Positions 24,233 through 33,319 of a stretch of 64,000 nt of DNA are shown here, piece by piece. The notes under the pieces were generated by a model, which had not been told where the DNA came from, ran no database searches, and saw nothing but the letters and a program-made list of their open reading frames with translations. The stretch's first letter is position 1, and the number at the start of each line of letters is the position of its first letter. The DNA is from Prorocentrum cordatum (Eukaryota > Sar > Dinophyceae > Prorocentrales > Prorocentraceae), in NCBI GenBank assembly GCA_963575745.1, contig CAUYUJ010015518.1, forward strand, positions 228,845 through 292,844, in the 5' to 3' direction. Position numbers and translations under genes: made by a program.

Positions 24233-24610
24233 TAGTGAAGTTGGCCTGCAGAGCGCCGCGGGCGCTGCCCCGTTGCGAAGTTGGCGCGCGCTCGAGGCGG
24301 CCTTGCCCCGTCTGCGTGCGTGGACGGTCGCTTCGCGGCGGAGCCCGAAACGGGGCCCGTCAGGCACAGCTGCAGCTCTGAGTACGCCTCGGTCCCGGCA
24401 TTTGCTTTCGGACTTCGTCCGATGGCGGCCCCGTGCCGTCGTCTGCACGGGCGCTCGCAGAGCTTCAGGGCTCCGGCCAGCTCGCGGAGGAGCGAGAGCG
24501 GCACCTGCTGCGAGCGCGGGAACGGAGAAGGGGCGGACGAAGGCTTCGGGAGGCGGCGTTACGTCGGCAGGGTGTCGGATGCACATCAGCTGCAGTTTGT
24601 CTGCTGCACC
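24233..24610 (+). CDS. Probable exons of an Arg/Glu-rich coiled-coil protein
   Basis: After an acceptor-like GCTCGCAG (24453-24460) a frame encodes LAELQGSGQLAEERERHLLR and ARERRRGGRRLREAALRRQG, similar in style to the coiled-coil gene at 18934 but not the same sequence. Upstream, another frame (RSWRALEAALPRLRAWTVAS, from about 24273) follows a further acceptor-like GCCTGCAG. I cannot join the two reliably. A coiled coil is likely; function unknown. Confidence 0.35.
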
Positions 24611-24639
24611 GTTGTGCAGTGCCAGGAGCTCAGGCACAG

Positions 24640-25259
24640 CGCCCTGTAACTTACTGGCTCGTCCGTCTTTGAGGCCTGCCCACGGGAGGCTCGCCTAGGT
24701 GGTGGCTGTAGCCCAGTGCTGACTTCTTTTGTGTTGATGGCCTCTCCTTCGCTGACGGGGTGGTCACGCCTTGACATGTGCAGAACAAACAAAGATAGTC
24801 CAAGAGACCACATACGATGGCCCAGGAGGCCTTCAAGAGAGCCTGCAGAGGGAGCCAAGCGGGGAACGCGAGGGACCCTGGAAGCCTTTCCCCCTAATCT
24901 TGCATTCCATGCCCACAGAGCCCCTGAAAGTGGCCAAGAGGCATCAACAGGTCCCCAAGGAGGCCTCCCCACCCAGACGCGCCCCAATAAGTCCCAACAG
25001 CCCCCGTCAACAGGCCTCCAGGACGCGTGTCCCCGTGCGCGCATTGCCATACTTCGCTTCGTTCTCCATATACGTACATCTATACGTATGTACATATGTA
25101 AACCTACATCTTTAGCCTTCGCTGTTCCGTTTCGGGCTCCCGTGGGCTGTCAGAAATCGATCTGGGTTGAATCATATTCCAGGATGGTTGGACCCCTCTT
25201 GAGCGGATTTGCGGTCAGCGGGGCGCGAGGAGGATCGAGGTGTGATGTATTCTTGTTGC
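24640..25259. other. Spacer, no gene recognised
   Basis: Contains purine-rich CCAAGAGG-like blocks (24795-25010) resembling the GGCCCAAGA repeat family and short TACGTA-type A+T runs at 25065-25100. Confidence 0.35.
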
Positions 25260-25416
25260 CTCTGTTTTTTAGCCCAGTGGCGGAACTCGCATGCGGTTCC
25301 CCCGCCCAGTACAGCGTTTTGTGGCCTCAGAGGGAGCTCCACGGAAGACGATACCCCAAATTGCGGTACTCACAACTGCATATGGTTGGGTTCTTCGCCA
25401 GGCTCTGTTTTTTAGC
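25260..25416 (-). mobile_element. Truncated M90 element with perfect 14-bp target duplication
   Basis: A 129-bp insertion (25274-25402) is flanked by identical CTCTGTTTTTTAGC at 25260-25273 and 25403-25416. The right end (CTGCATATGGTTGGG, TTCTTCGCCAGG) is the constant terminus seen in all M90 copies. The left end begins inside a single 90-bp unit (CCAGTGGCGGAACTCGCATG). So one terminus is constant and the other truncated, as in target-primed retroposons. Confidence 0.85.
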
Positions 25417-25633
25417 TTCCCCGACCGTTTCGGGGGCGTTTCGTTTTCTTTTGGGGGGGGGCTGGGAGATGCGCCTGGAAGTTCTGGGCAGAACGCACCC
25501 CTGGGCAGCTCCAGGACCGATTCCTGGAGGGAGGCGGTGTGTGCAGAGGGGCAAAATACAGTTTCCGTACTTTCTGTGTGTGTGTGTGTGTGTGTGTCTC
25601 CAGGGTCGAAGAAGAAACAACGCCATAATCGCA

Positions 25634-25830
25634 GGCCTAGAGGTTGACACCAACACCAATATCGGCGGTGCTCCTCCACCGAGGAAAGAAGATCCCGATC
25701 TCGGTGATGGTGGTAATATTCTGGCTTCAAGGTGACCGAAATATTACCACCAACACCGAAATCTAGAATCATCTCTCCCCTGTGGAGGCAGCAGCCCCCT
25801 GTCTTGGTGTTGGTGCCTATTTCCAGGCCT
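25634..25830. mobile_element. IR3 inverted-repeat element
   Basis: The left arm GGCCTAGAGGTTGACACC plus AACACC is mirrored on the right by TTGGTGTTGGTGCC ... TTCCAGGCC. Inner arms GATGGTGGTAATATT and AATATTACCACCAACACC also pair. A second copy is at 29571-29776. IR1 follows with no gap. Confidence 0.75.
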
Positions 25831-26003
25831 CCAACATAAACATAAACTTTGTTGGCTCTCCGCCTGGATTTCTTGTATCCGCGCTGGGTCCCCCTGGCGG
25901 CGCCTCCGGCGCCGCCCCTGGCGCGCTCCGCGCGCCAGGGAGAGAGGGCTTGGCGCAGATCCGAGAAATCCGCGCGGAGCACCAAACAGTGGATGTTGAT
26001 GCC
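25831..26003. mobile_element. IR1 introner-like element
   Basis: Left arm CATAAACTTTGTTGGCTC, GGATTTCTTGTATCCGCGC; right arm GCAGATCCGAGAAATCC, GCGGAGCACCAAACAG; inner palindrome GGCGGCGCC/GGCGCCGCC. It directly abuts the IR3 copy. Confidence 0.8.
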
Positions 26004-26057
26004 GTTGTTTGTTTGTTGTTTTGTTTTGTGTGTGTGTTTTATGCTATCATTGTTCTG

Positions 26058-26105
<48 letters not shown>
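26058..26105. repeat. TA dinucleotide run
   Basis: About 48 bp of TATATA with two interruptions. Confidence 0.95.
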
Positions 26106-26107
<2 letters not shown>

Positions 26108-26429
26108 GAGATACACCTACAGACCTACAGGAGGTTTCTCGTCGCCACGGCTGGATTTCGCTTCAAAATTCTGGTCAAAATGAACCATGGGACACATCCA
26201 GGGGCCGATGTTTGAGACAAAATGTATCATCTCCATTCTACAACCTTCACCTTGGCTCCGGCTCCTGCGCCTCGACCTCACGACGATACGGCTCTCTCAC
26301 GAGTTTGGCTCTCAATGACCACCCAGCTTCCCCACGCCACCTCTACTACTTGCTCGACGACGTCTGCCATCTATACATTTTCTGGAGTTTGGGGGAGAGA
26401 AAGAGGGGGATGAGGAGGACGAAGAGGAC

Positions 26430-26495
26430 GAGGAGGAGGAGGAGGAGGAGGAGGGGGCAGTGTGGGTGTGTGCGCCCCGCAGCCAGCCAACAACA

Positions 26496-26540
<45 letters not shown>

Positions 26541-26967
26541 CTGATGATGCTGATGATGCTGATGCTGCTGATGCTGATGCTGATGCTGCTGCTGAAGAGG
26601 ATGATGATGCTATGAGCATTGATGATGTTGTTGCTTCTGGTGGTGGTGTTGTTGTATTTGTTGTTGTGGCTGTTGTGGAGGACGAGGAGGATGGTGGTGG
26701 TGGGGATGATGGTGATGATGATGACGACGCTGATGATGCTGATGATGAAGATCGTGGTTGTAGTGGTGATAATGATGACGATGCTGATGATACGTATGAT
26801 GCTGATGCTGATGATGATGGTGGTGCTGACGATGAGCATTCTGATGACGATGATGGAAAGACTGATCGTGATGACGATGATGCTGATGATGCTGATACTG
26901 ATGATGATGCTGATGATGATGCTGATGATGATGATGATGGTGATGACGATGATGAGGATGGTGTTGT

Positions 26968-27011
<44 letters not shown>

Positions 27012-27115
27012 CTGCTGGTTCTGATGATGATACTGATGATGCTGATGATGCTGATGCTGCTGCGGATGATGATGTAGTCGATGATGCTGATTATTGTGAT
27101 GGTGATGGTGGTACT
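26430..27115 (+). repeat. GAT/GCT trinucleotide microsatellite
   Basis: A short GAGGAG run is followed by about 640 bp of GATGATGCTGATGAT. Poly-Asp, poly-Met and poly-Ile frames are artefacts. A plus-strand frame continues to a stop at 27340 (SWINFEILNDHRKRKGEKAH), which could be a real exon end but is unsupported. Confidence 0.9.
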
Positions 27116-27364
27116 GAGGCGGTGGCGATGATGACTATGATTCAACACATCATGCGATTCTACCTCCTCGGATTGTTGCCCTGCCTGCCGCAGACCGCCG
27201 CCGCAGCCGCTGCCGCACCAGGAGGAGGGCTGGGGCGTGAGAAGCGAGAGGGTTCTTGGATTAACTTCGAGATCTTGAACGACCATCGGAAGCGAAAAGG
27301 CGAGAAGGCACACATCATTGAAACAAGCATGAAGTTTTGAATTTGTTTGGCCTCTGGGGTATAT

Positions 27365-28040
27365 CCTTGTGAAGCTACGTGGCCACATGGAACCGTTTTG
27401 GGCAGTCTTGGAGTCGCTCGGAGTTATGCCATCTTTGGGTTTCTTGTGCTATCTTCGAAGCCCTCCTGAGCTACCTCTAGCCATCTTGGAGCTGTCTTGG
27501 ACCATCTCGGACGCTCTAACGCGTCGCGCCCCCCGTGTCCAGACCCAGGGGGGTGTCAGAGGGATGGGTAAACCCTTGCAGGGGAAAGACGGGTTGGAAG
27601 AACAGAGAGCGAAAACGCATCTACGCCCAGAGCAAGTGGGACCTCTTCCTCTCATCTGCCTCTTCGGTCTCCCCCTCTTGCTGCCCATCCTTCTGCTCGT
27701 TCGTCTGCTCATCCTTCTTTCACCCCTCTCTCTCCTCCTGAAGCCATGCATGCCACGTTTGTACCGAGCGAGTGGATACTTTCGGTAGGTGCACGCGTAG
27801 CAGCATCAATGAGTCTGATCGATCAGTCACATGCACATAACGGCGTCAATGCCATGCCATGTGAGCACTATTCTCCATCATTCGCAGGTTTGTCGCCTGG
27901 CGGCCGTATCTGGGACCGCCGGGCCGCGCGGACAACAAGCCACACATCTAGAAGTCCACACGCACAACGGATGGCCAGAAACACCCGCTGGTCGACTCTA
28001 GATGGGCGCCAGAACACATTCGGATGCAACTCCTGGGAGG
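27365..28040. other. Spacer with TCTTGGAG-type repeats
   Basis: 27370-27520 is made of the TCTTGG/CATCTTGGAG blocks of the family seen at 33320-34520. 27520-28040 is unique, and no gene is recognised. Confidence 0.35.
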
Positions 28041-28044
28041 TTAA

Positions 28045-28185
28045 ATTCTGACTTTGCCCTGGTCCGAAATCCCGCTTCATCCGGCTTAATCCCGCTTGAT
28101 CCGGCTTAATCTAGTTTCATCCGTAGCAATCCCACCTAGTCCGCGGCCTAATCCGGCGTAGTAGCCCCCCAACGGGGCTTAATCT
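28045..28185 (+). repeat. TCCGGCTTAATCCCGCT short repeats
   Basis: About ten degenerate 10-11 bp units (CCGGCTTAAT, CCCGCTTGAT, CTAGTTTCAT). Confidence 0.8.
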
Positions 28186-28335
28186 TCCTTCATCTTTCCG
28201 ACGAAGACCTCCCAGTAGTTGCCTCCCCAAACACACCGTTGGCTTGCTCGCTCCTTGGCGAGCACACAATCGGCGTCACCCCAACATACTCTTACCCCCC
28301 GACATTTAGTATTAGTGTGTTTCCGTGCGTCCCAG

Positions 28336-28515
28336 ACACTGGGCCTCGACGCGCTGCCGCGGGCGCCTGGCAAGGCCCCGGGGTCAGTCCGGGCCCTTCG
28401 GGAGCTGCGCGAGGCGCTGCACCGCGAGGCGCGCGACGTCGGCCCGGGCGCGCGGCGCGCGCGCGAATGCCGCGTGCGCCTGTGCGCGACAGCGTGGCTC
28501 GCACATGTGGCTCAG
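28336..28515 (+). CDS. Exon of unknown protein at the left edge of the array
   Basis: Bounded by acceptor GTGCGTCCCAG (ending 28335) and donor CTCAG|GTGTTG (28516). It is exactly 60 codons in phase 0: TLGLDALPRAPGKAPGSVRA, LRELREALHREARDVGPGAR, then ECRVRLCATAWLAHVAQ. An Arg/Glu-rich helix is likely. The intron that follows (28516-28750, acceptor CCCCCCGCAG) consists mostly of an IR1 element. The last 23 bases of the exon are shared with the tandem units (37876 and 50997), but everything to their left is unique, so the array boundary falls inside this exon. Function unknown. Confidence 0.5.
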
Positions 28516-28548
28516 GTGTTGCCTTGCGTCCCTGGAAGAAAAAAACAA

Positions 28549-28717
28549 CGCCATTAGCATGCTTTTGGCGCTCCGCGCGGATTTCTTGGATCCGCGCTGG
28601 GCCGCCCCCGGCGGCGCCGCCGGCGCCGCCCCTGGCGCGCGCGGCGCGCCAGGGAGGGGGGCCCAGCGCAGATCCAAGAAATCCGCGCGCAGCGCCAACA
28701 CATTATGTTAATGCCGT
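28549..28717. mobile_element. IR1 element inside the intron 28516-28750
   Basis: Arms CGCCATTAGCATGCTTTTGG/CGCTCCGCGCGG and GCGCGCAGCGCC/AACACATTATGTTAATGCCG pair. It fills 169 of the 235 bp of an intron with consensus ends, so here IR1 is essentially the intron. Confidence 0.85.
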
Positions 28718-28938
28718 CTTTTCTGTTTCAAATCCCTGCACCCCCCGCAGGCCCCTCGTGCCCTCGCTGACGAACGAACAACACACATACACACCCATAA
28801 CCCACAGGGGGGGGCGGGGAGGGCCACGGGTGCGTGCTGTCGGATCGGGGGTCCCCGCTGGAACGGGAGCCTCCTTCGGGGTCCGACAGCCCGCACTCAA
28901 TACTCATAGCCAGCCCTCCTCCGTCCGAGCTCCCTATG

Positions 28939-29105
28939 GTTCAGTCGGGCCTGTCCCTCTGCAGGAGGACTCCTCAAAACTGGTCCAAAAATACTTTGGG
29001 GACGACTTTCTGGGACTTCTGTGGAAGCATGTCTGGAGCATTGCTCGACTGTTGTGCTTTTTCGTCCCAAGTATCCCCCTGTATGGGGGACGTGCCCGAC
29101 CTGGA
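28939..29105. mobile_element. IR2 element with CCCTATG target duplication
   Basis: 167 bp flanked by CCCTATG at 28932-28938 and 29106-29112. Terminal inverted repeats: CAGTCGGGCCTGTCCCTCTG at left and GGGGGACGTGCCCGACCTGG at right. It shares interior boxes with 10305-10470. Confidence 0.85.
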
Positions 29106-29163
29106 CCCTATGTATGTGTGTGGGCGTCTGCTTTTTGCTCGTCGCTCGCAGCGCGCCGGCCCG

Positions 29164-29304
29164 ATGGCCGCCTTCGTGCCCTCGGCGGCCGCGGCCCGCC
29201 CGGCGGCGCAGCCGCTGCCGGCGGTGCCCCTCGGCTCGGCGGCCGCGGCGCCCGCGGCGGCCGCCGAAGCCCGCGCGCCAGGCGGGGGCGCGCGGACCTC
29301 GGGG
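29164..29304 (+). CDS. Candidate N-terminal (transit) exon of LHC copy 1
   Basis: After an acceptor-like GTCGCTCGCAG (ending 29151) an ATG opens MAAFVPSAAAARPAAQPLPA and continues Ala/Pro-rich to GGGARTSG. In dinoflagellate plastid proteins a FVP motif marks the start of the transit peptide after a signal peptide, so this is a plausible LHC N-terminal exon. Against it: no signal-peptide hydrophobic segment precedes the motif, exon 2 lies 6.2 kb away, and the codon phase does not fit exon 2 directly, so at least one more exon would be needed. Confidence 0.3.
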
Positions 29305-29494
29305 GCCGGGAGACGGGGGGAGGATGTCGGCCACGCGCAGCCACGCCCTTCTGAGAGAGGCGCTCCTGCTTCTCGGAGGGTGCGGGCCTGCTCTCTATAT
29401 ATAGGTGCGAGGCCGGCGCCTTCTGAGCGGCAGCTTCCTGCTACGAGGCCCTTCCCCCCTCCCCCCCGGCCCCTCGTGCGCGCCGCCAGGGATG

Positions 29495-30198
29495 GGCTCA
29501 GGATAGGCTCAGCCACGCGCAGACGGGGGGTTTCGGGGGAGGGGGGGGGGAAAGGCTTCTCAGGGTCTCGGAGGCCCGGGAGGTGGACACCAACACCAAC
29601 AGTCGGCGGTGTGCTTCCGCTGAGGGCAGAGGGTCCCGGTCTCGGTGATGGTGCTGATATGCTCGTGGCTTACCAGGTGGCCGACAAGATTGCCACCAGC
29701 ACCAACATCCAGGATCATCTTCTTCCCGCGGATGCAGCCCCCTGGTGCTGGGGTCGGTGCCCACCTCCAGGCTTCCAAGCAGGAGCACTGCTGCTCCTCA
29801 GACGGCGCGGGCCTTGATCTGCAGGTGCACGGCCCGCGCCCTCTCAGAGGCAGCCGCCTGCGAAGAGGCCTCCCCCCACCCGCCCGCCCCCTCGTGCGCG
29901 CCGCCGCGCGGGCCCAGAGCAGAAGACCAACGGCCATGATCAGGGGCTGCGCCGGGGGGCGGGCTAGACTCGGGGGGCAGCGTCGCGGAGGGGGGGGACG
30001 GCGGCCCGGAGCCCGACGCTCTCGGACGGCTTCGTCGCGCTCTCGGTGGCTTCTGCCGCCCTCGGGGTGCTCGTCCAGCAGCGGGGGGCCTTGCCGAGAG
30101 GCGTCGGGGAGGCTGCCCGGCTCGTCCCGAGCGGCCGCTGGAGACGGGACCCCTCGCCCAGAGCCAGACCCGGAGAACGGGGGGGGGAGGATGGGTTC
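29495..30198. other. Segment present only in unit 1
   Basis: Units 2 and 3 pass directly from GCCGCCAGGG to CGGTGGCACAGC (38878-38896), while unit 1 has about 700 bp in between. The segment holds an IR3 element and a second diverged copy (about 29822-29912) of the sequence at 29403-29490. Either it was inserted in unit 1 or lost before units 2 and 3 separated. Confidence 0.7.
29571..29776. mobile_element. IR3 element, second copy
   Basis: GGCCCGGGAGGTGGACACC plus AACACC at left pairs with TGGTGCTGGGGTCGGTGCCC and ACCTCCAGGC at right. Same layout as 25634-25830. Confidence 0.75.
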
Positions 30199-30237
30199 AG
30201 CCGGTGGCACAGCACGGGGGCCTCGTGTGCCCTCGCA

Positions 30238-30350
30238 GGTTTGTCTTTGGCGTCGATTGGCGTCGGTTCGCGTCTGGGGGTGGATGGGCTAGCGCCAATT
30301 TCGCGTCGATTTCGCGTCGGTTTCGCGTCGGTCTAGCGTCGACTCGCAAG
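30238..30350 (+). repeat. GCGTCGATTTC / GCGTCGGTTTC short tandem repeats
   Basis: About eight 11-12 bp units. The homologous sites at 38938-39077 and 52061-52200 have more units, so copy number differs between tandem units. Confidence 0.85.
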
Positions 30351-30537
30351 AGCCGACAGGATGGTATGGGAGGCTCCCGAGAGTTGCCAGGAGCGTGCGG
30401 TTTTGCCACTGTGTACCTATCGCCGATCTGTCGGCGATGCAGCGCCGCTTCCCGCTCGACGTTTCCCCACTGAGCTGGTCCCCCCTTGCTGAGATCACCG
30501 CTGGGGTTGCTACGGGGATATGGGGGGTTTATTATCT

Positions 30538-30787
30538 GGTTGACCCGAAATGGGGTCCAGCGAAAGGGGGTGGTGCAGCAGATTTGGTGCAACAGATTTG
30601 TGGGGTTGCAGTAGAATCGGAGTGTGCAATACATTCCGGGACGTAAATATACTGATGGATTTTCGTGTGCAATACATTAAATGCAATACAGTGCAATACA
30701 ATTCTCTGGCGCAATACGTTTGCAATACAATCGCCCCAACCCTAATTGCACCACCCCCTTTCAGCTCGATCTCCTTTTGGGTCAACC
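30538..30787. mobile_element. IR4 element with about 40-bp terminal inverted repeats
   Basis: Left arm GGTTGACCCGAAATGGGGTC, then AGCGAAAGGGGGTGGTGCA. Right arm is its reverse complement with few changes: TGCACCACCCCCTTTCAGC ... CCTTTTGGGTCAACC. The interior has seven to eight copies of TGCAATACA. Copies at 39262-39509 and 52385-52633. Confidence 0.85.
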
Positions 30788-31090
30788 ACGGCTTAGAAGC
30801 GGATGCGGAGGCGGGTTATATTTGGCCTACATGGAACATCCATAGTAAGGGCGGGTAACCTTCCAAAAGGCACCCTTGCGTGCTTGCCGTCCAAGGGTCT
30901 TGCGTCCTTGCAGCGCGTCCTAACTGCAGCTTTTGATTGCAACCTGTCCCACAAGTGGGCTACGATTGCATTTGGTGGCTTCGCGGAGGAACGGTGCAGA
31001 TCTGGTCGACGCGGGCGGAGCCCATTCAGTAGAGTTTTCTAGTCATATTCTGGGTCAGGCCAGCTATACAGCTATTCCCATTCCAATATT

Positions 31091-31255
31091 ACCTAACAGC
31101 GTTTGCTGATAGGTTTCTAGTAGGGTCAAAAGAGAGCATCATGACTCCTCAGGGGGGTCTGGGCGGGTGCCGGGGAGGAGAACCGGGAGTCGTTTTTCGC
31201 CAACATTCACACACTTCGTGCTCTTCGACCTCCCAGAACTCCATTCCCGGGCCAC
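31091..31255 (-). mobile_element. Short M74 element with 11-bp target duplication, unit 1 only
   Basis: 165 bp flanked by perfect ATTCCAATATT at 31080-31090 and 31256-31266. Units 2 and 3 have the uninterrupted site (ATTACAATATT and ATTGCAATATT). The left terminus ACCTAACAGCG is the constant end of the M74 family. The other end begins within a single 74-bp unit (reverse complement of GTGGCCCGGGAATGGAGTTC). Confidence 0.9.
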
Positions 31256-31266
31256 ATTCCAATATT

Positions 31267-32110
31267 TTATTACCCGGACCCCCCCCCTAAACCGGACCCT
31301 CCCCCGGGGACGCTCCGGTTGCTTTTCGGACGTCCCGGCGGCCCCCTGGACGCCCCTGGAAAAGGTCCGCCGGCCCTTCAGGGCCTCCCAGGGCGCCTTG
31401 CCGGGCCTTGCAAGCAGACTATAGGCGATCCGAGGGGTCATCGGAGAGGCGCAAGAGAGACCCAGAACAGCACAAGAGCGCCCCTAGAGGAACCTGGATG
31501 GTCCGAAGACGGCCCAAGAGGCCCCCAAGACGTCCCAAGAGGCCGTTAAGAGAGCCCCGAATAAGCACACATCGATCCATTCTCTAAGGGAAATGTATTT
31601 GTTTAGTAGTATATCCGCTTTGGGGGTCTTCGCAGCGTCCAAGACGGCCGGATGGGCCCCCGATATCGCCCCAAGACGGCCCAAGAGGCCCCCCAGAGGG
31701 TGTGAAGACGGCCCAAGAGGGCCCCAAGACTTCCCCAGAGAGCCCCGAGACTGCCCACAAGAAGTCCAAGATGCCCCCAGAAGGCTCCCAAGAGAGACCC
31801 ACGAAAGCCATGGGAGACTCCCAAGAAGGCCATTGGAGGATCCCAAGAGGGCCTTAGATGGCTTCAGAAGACCTCTGGAGGGCCGAGCTGACCCGACGAT
31901 CTTGGTTCCACGCTTGAGGCTCGAGGTTTCAGTTCCTCGATCGAGAGAGACAGGCAATGAATCTAGATTCGAAGTTCGACGATCGAAGATTTTTTGAGTG
32001 CCTGGGGCCCTCTAGGCATTCAGGAAGCGACCGAACATCGATTTGTTCGGAGCAACTGCGATTCCTTCGGCCTGTATGGGAATGCTCCTTACTTCCTCAC
32101 AGGACCTTCG
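31267..32110 (+). repeat. GACGGCCCAAGAGGCCCC-type diverged repeats
   Basis: Blocks of CCCAAGAGGCC, AAGACGGCCC and CCCAAGA, interrupted by the box TTCTCTAAGGGAAATGTATT. Conserved in units 2 and 3 (39830-40660, 52960-53780). No gene seen. The inverse orientation (GGGCCGTCTTGG) follows at 33320-34520. Confidence 0.6.
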
Positions 32111-33060
32111 CGCGTGAAAAATAAGCTTTCCTTCCCCACTCCTGCGCACAAGCGTGCATGCGCATCGGGCGACCGCGGTGCCAACAGGAACCAGGGATAT
32201 CAGAAAAATGAGCCGGTCGCCCGTCCAGGCGTCGAGGTCCCCCCTGCTGAAGCAGGCGATGATTTATTGCTTTGCCAGGGAGGGTCCGGAACAGGGTGCA
32301 TGGCGCGAGAAACCAATGCAGTTTATCTTTTTTTTTGGGGGGGGGGAAGAAAACAATGTATACACATACCTTGCCTTAGCAGCCGCTTCGTTTTTGATAG
32401 TGCACAAATACATGTGTACATAAATGTATATATTTATAAATATGTATACCAGAACCATCGCGCGCTATGCGCGCGCTCAAGTTCTAGCTAGGGTCATGAT
32501 CATCGTCATCATTAGCATCATCTTCCCCATCATCTTAACCGTTATGATCATGGACACATTCACCATCGCCATCACAACAATCAACATTAGCACCTTTATC
32601 GTCAGCATCGTGATCACCATCGCCATCATTGTCGTCGTATTTTCAGAGTCATCATCCGCATCAGCAATATCTTGTTGGTCGTCGGCGTCGCCGTCGGCAT
32701 AGTCATCGTCATCATCATCAGCGCCATCGCCGTCGTCATCCCCTGTCCACTGCAGTATCTTACCCTTCTCCTCTTCCCCGTTACCCTTTTCCCATCATCT
32801 TATACTCATCATTTTCTTCGTCGGCGTCTCCCTGAAGAAAGGATCCCTTTTCCTTCACCTCCTCTTCTTCTTCTTCTTCTTCTTCCTCCTTCTCTTCCTC
32901 CTCCTCCCTGTCTTCCCCGCTCTTCGGTGTGTCCCTCCTTGTGTTCCTTCACCTACTGAACCTCCTTCCTCCTCTCGAGCCCTATTCATCCTGCGCTCCC
33001 CATCCCTCCTCGTTCTCAGCATCCCTCCCCGAGCCAGAGAATCAGAAAACAGTATAATCT
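32111..33060. other. Spacer of the tandem unit, no gene seen
   Basis: Contains the M90 empty site (32117-32126), a poly-T/poly-G patch at 32325-32345, an ATC-rich stretch at 32495-32740 and TTC/TCC-rich sequence from 32850. The same order occurs in units 2 and 3 after the M90 insert. Confidence 0.5.
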
Positions 33061-33069
33061 AACAAGAAC

Positions 33070-33260
33070 AATGTCCCTCCTCCTCTTCCCCCTCCCCCCT
33101 CTTCGTCCTCCTGATATTCCTTCCCCTCCTCCTCCTCCTCCTCCTCTTCCTCCTCCTCCTCCTCCTCCTCCTCCTCCTCCCATTCCTCCTCCTTCTTGTC
33201 CTCCTCCTGCTCCTCCTGCTCCTCCTCCTCCTCCTTGTCCTCCTCCTTCTCCTCTCTTCT
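33070..33260 (+). repeat. TCC tract of unit 1
   Basis: CTCCTCCTC microsatellite. The corresponding tracts at 44700-44880 and 57625-57790 differ in length and in their interruptions. Confidence 0.9.
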
Positions 33261-33319
33261 CTCAACGCACCCAGTACACGGGTGCCTATTGGAACGCGTG
33301 CCGGGGGCCTTTTTTGGGA

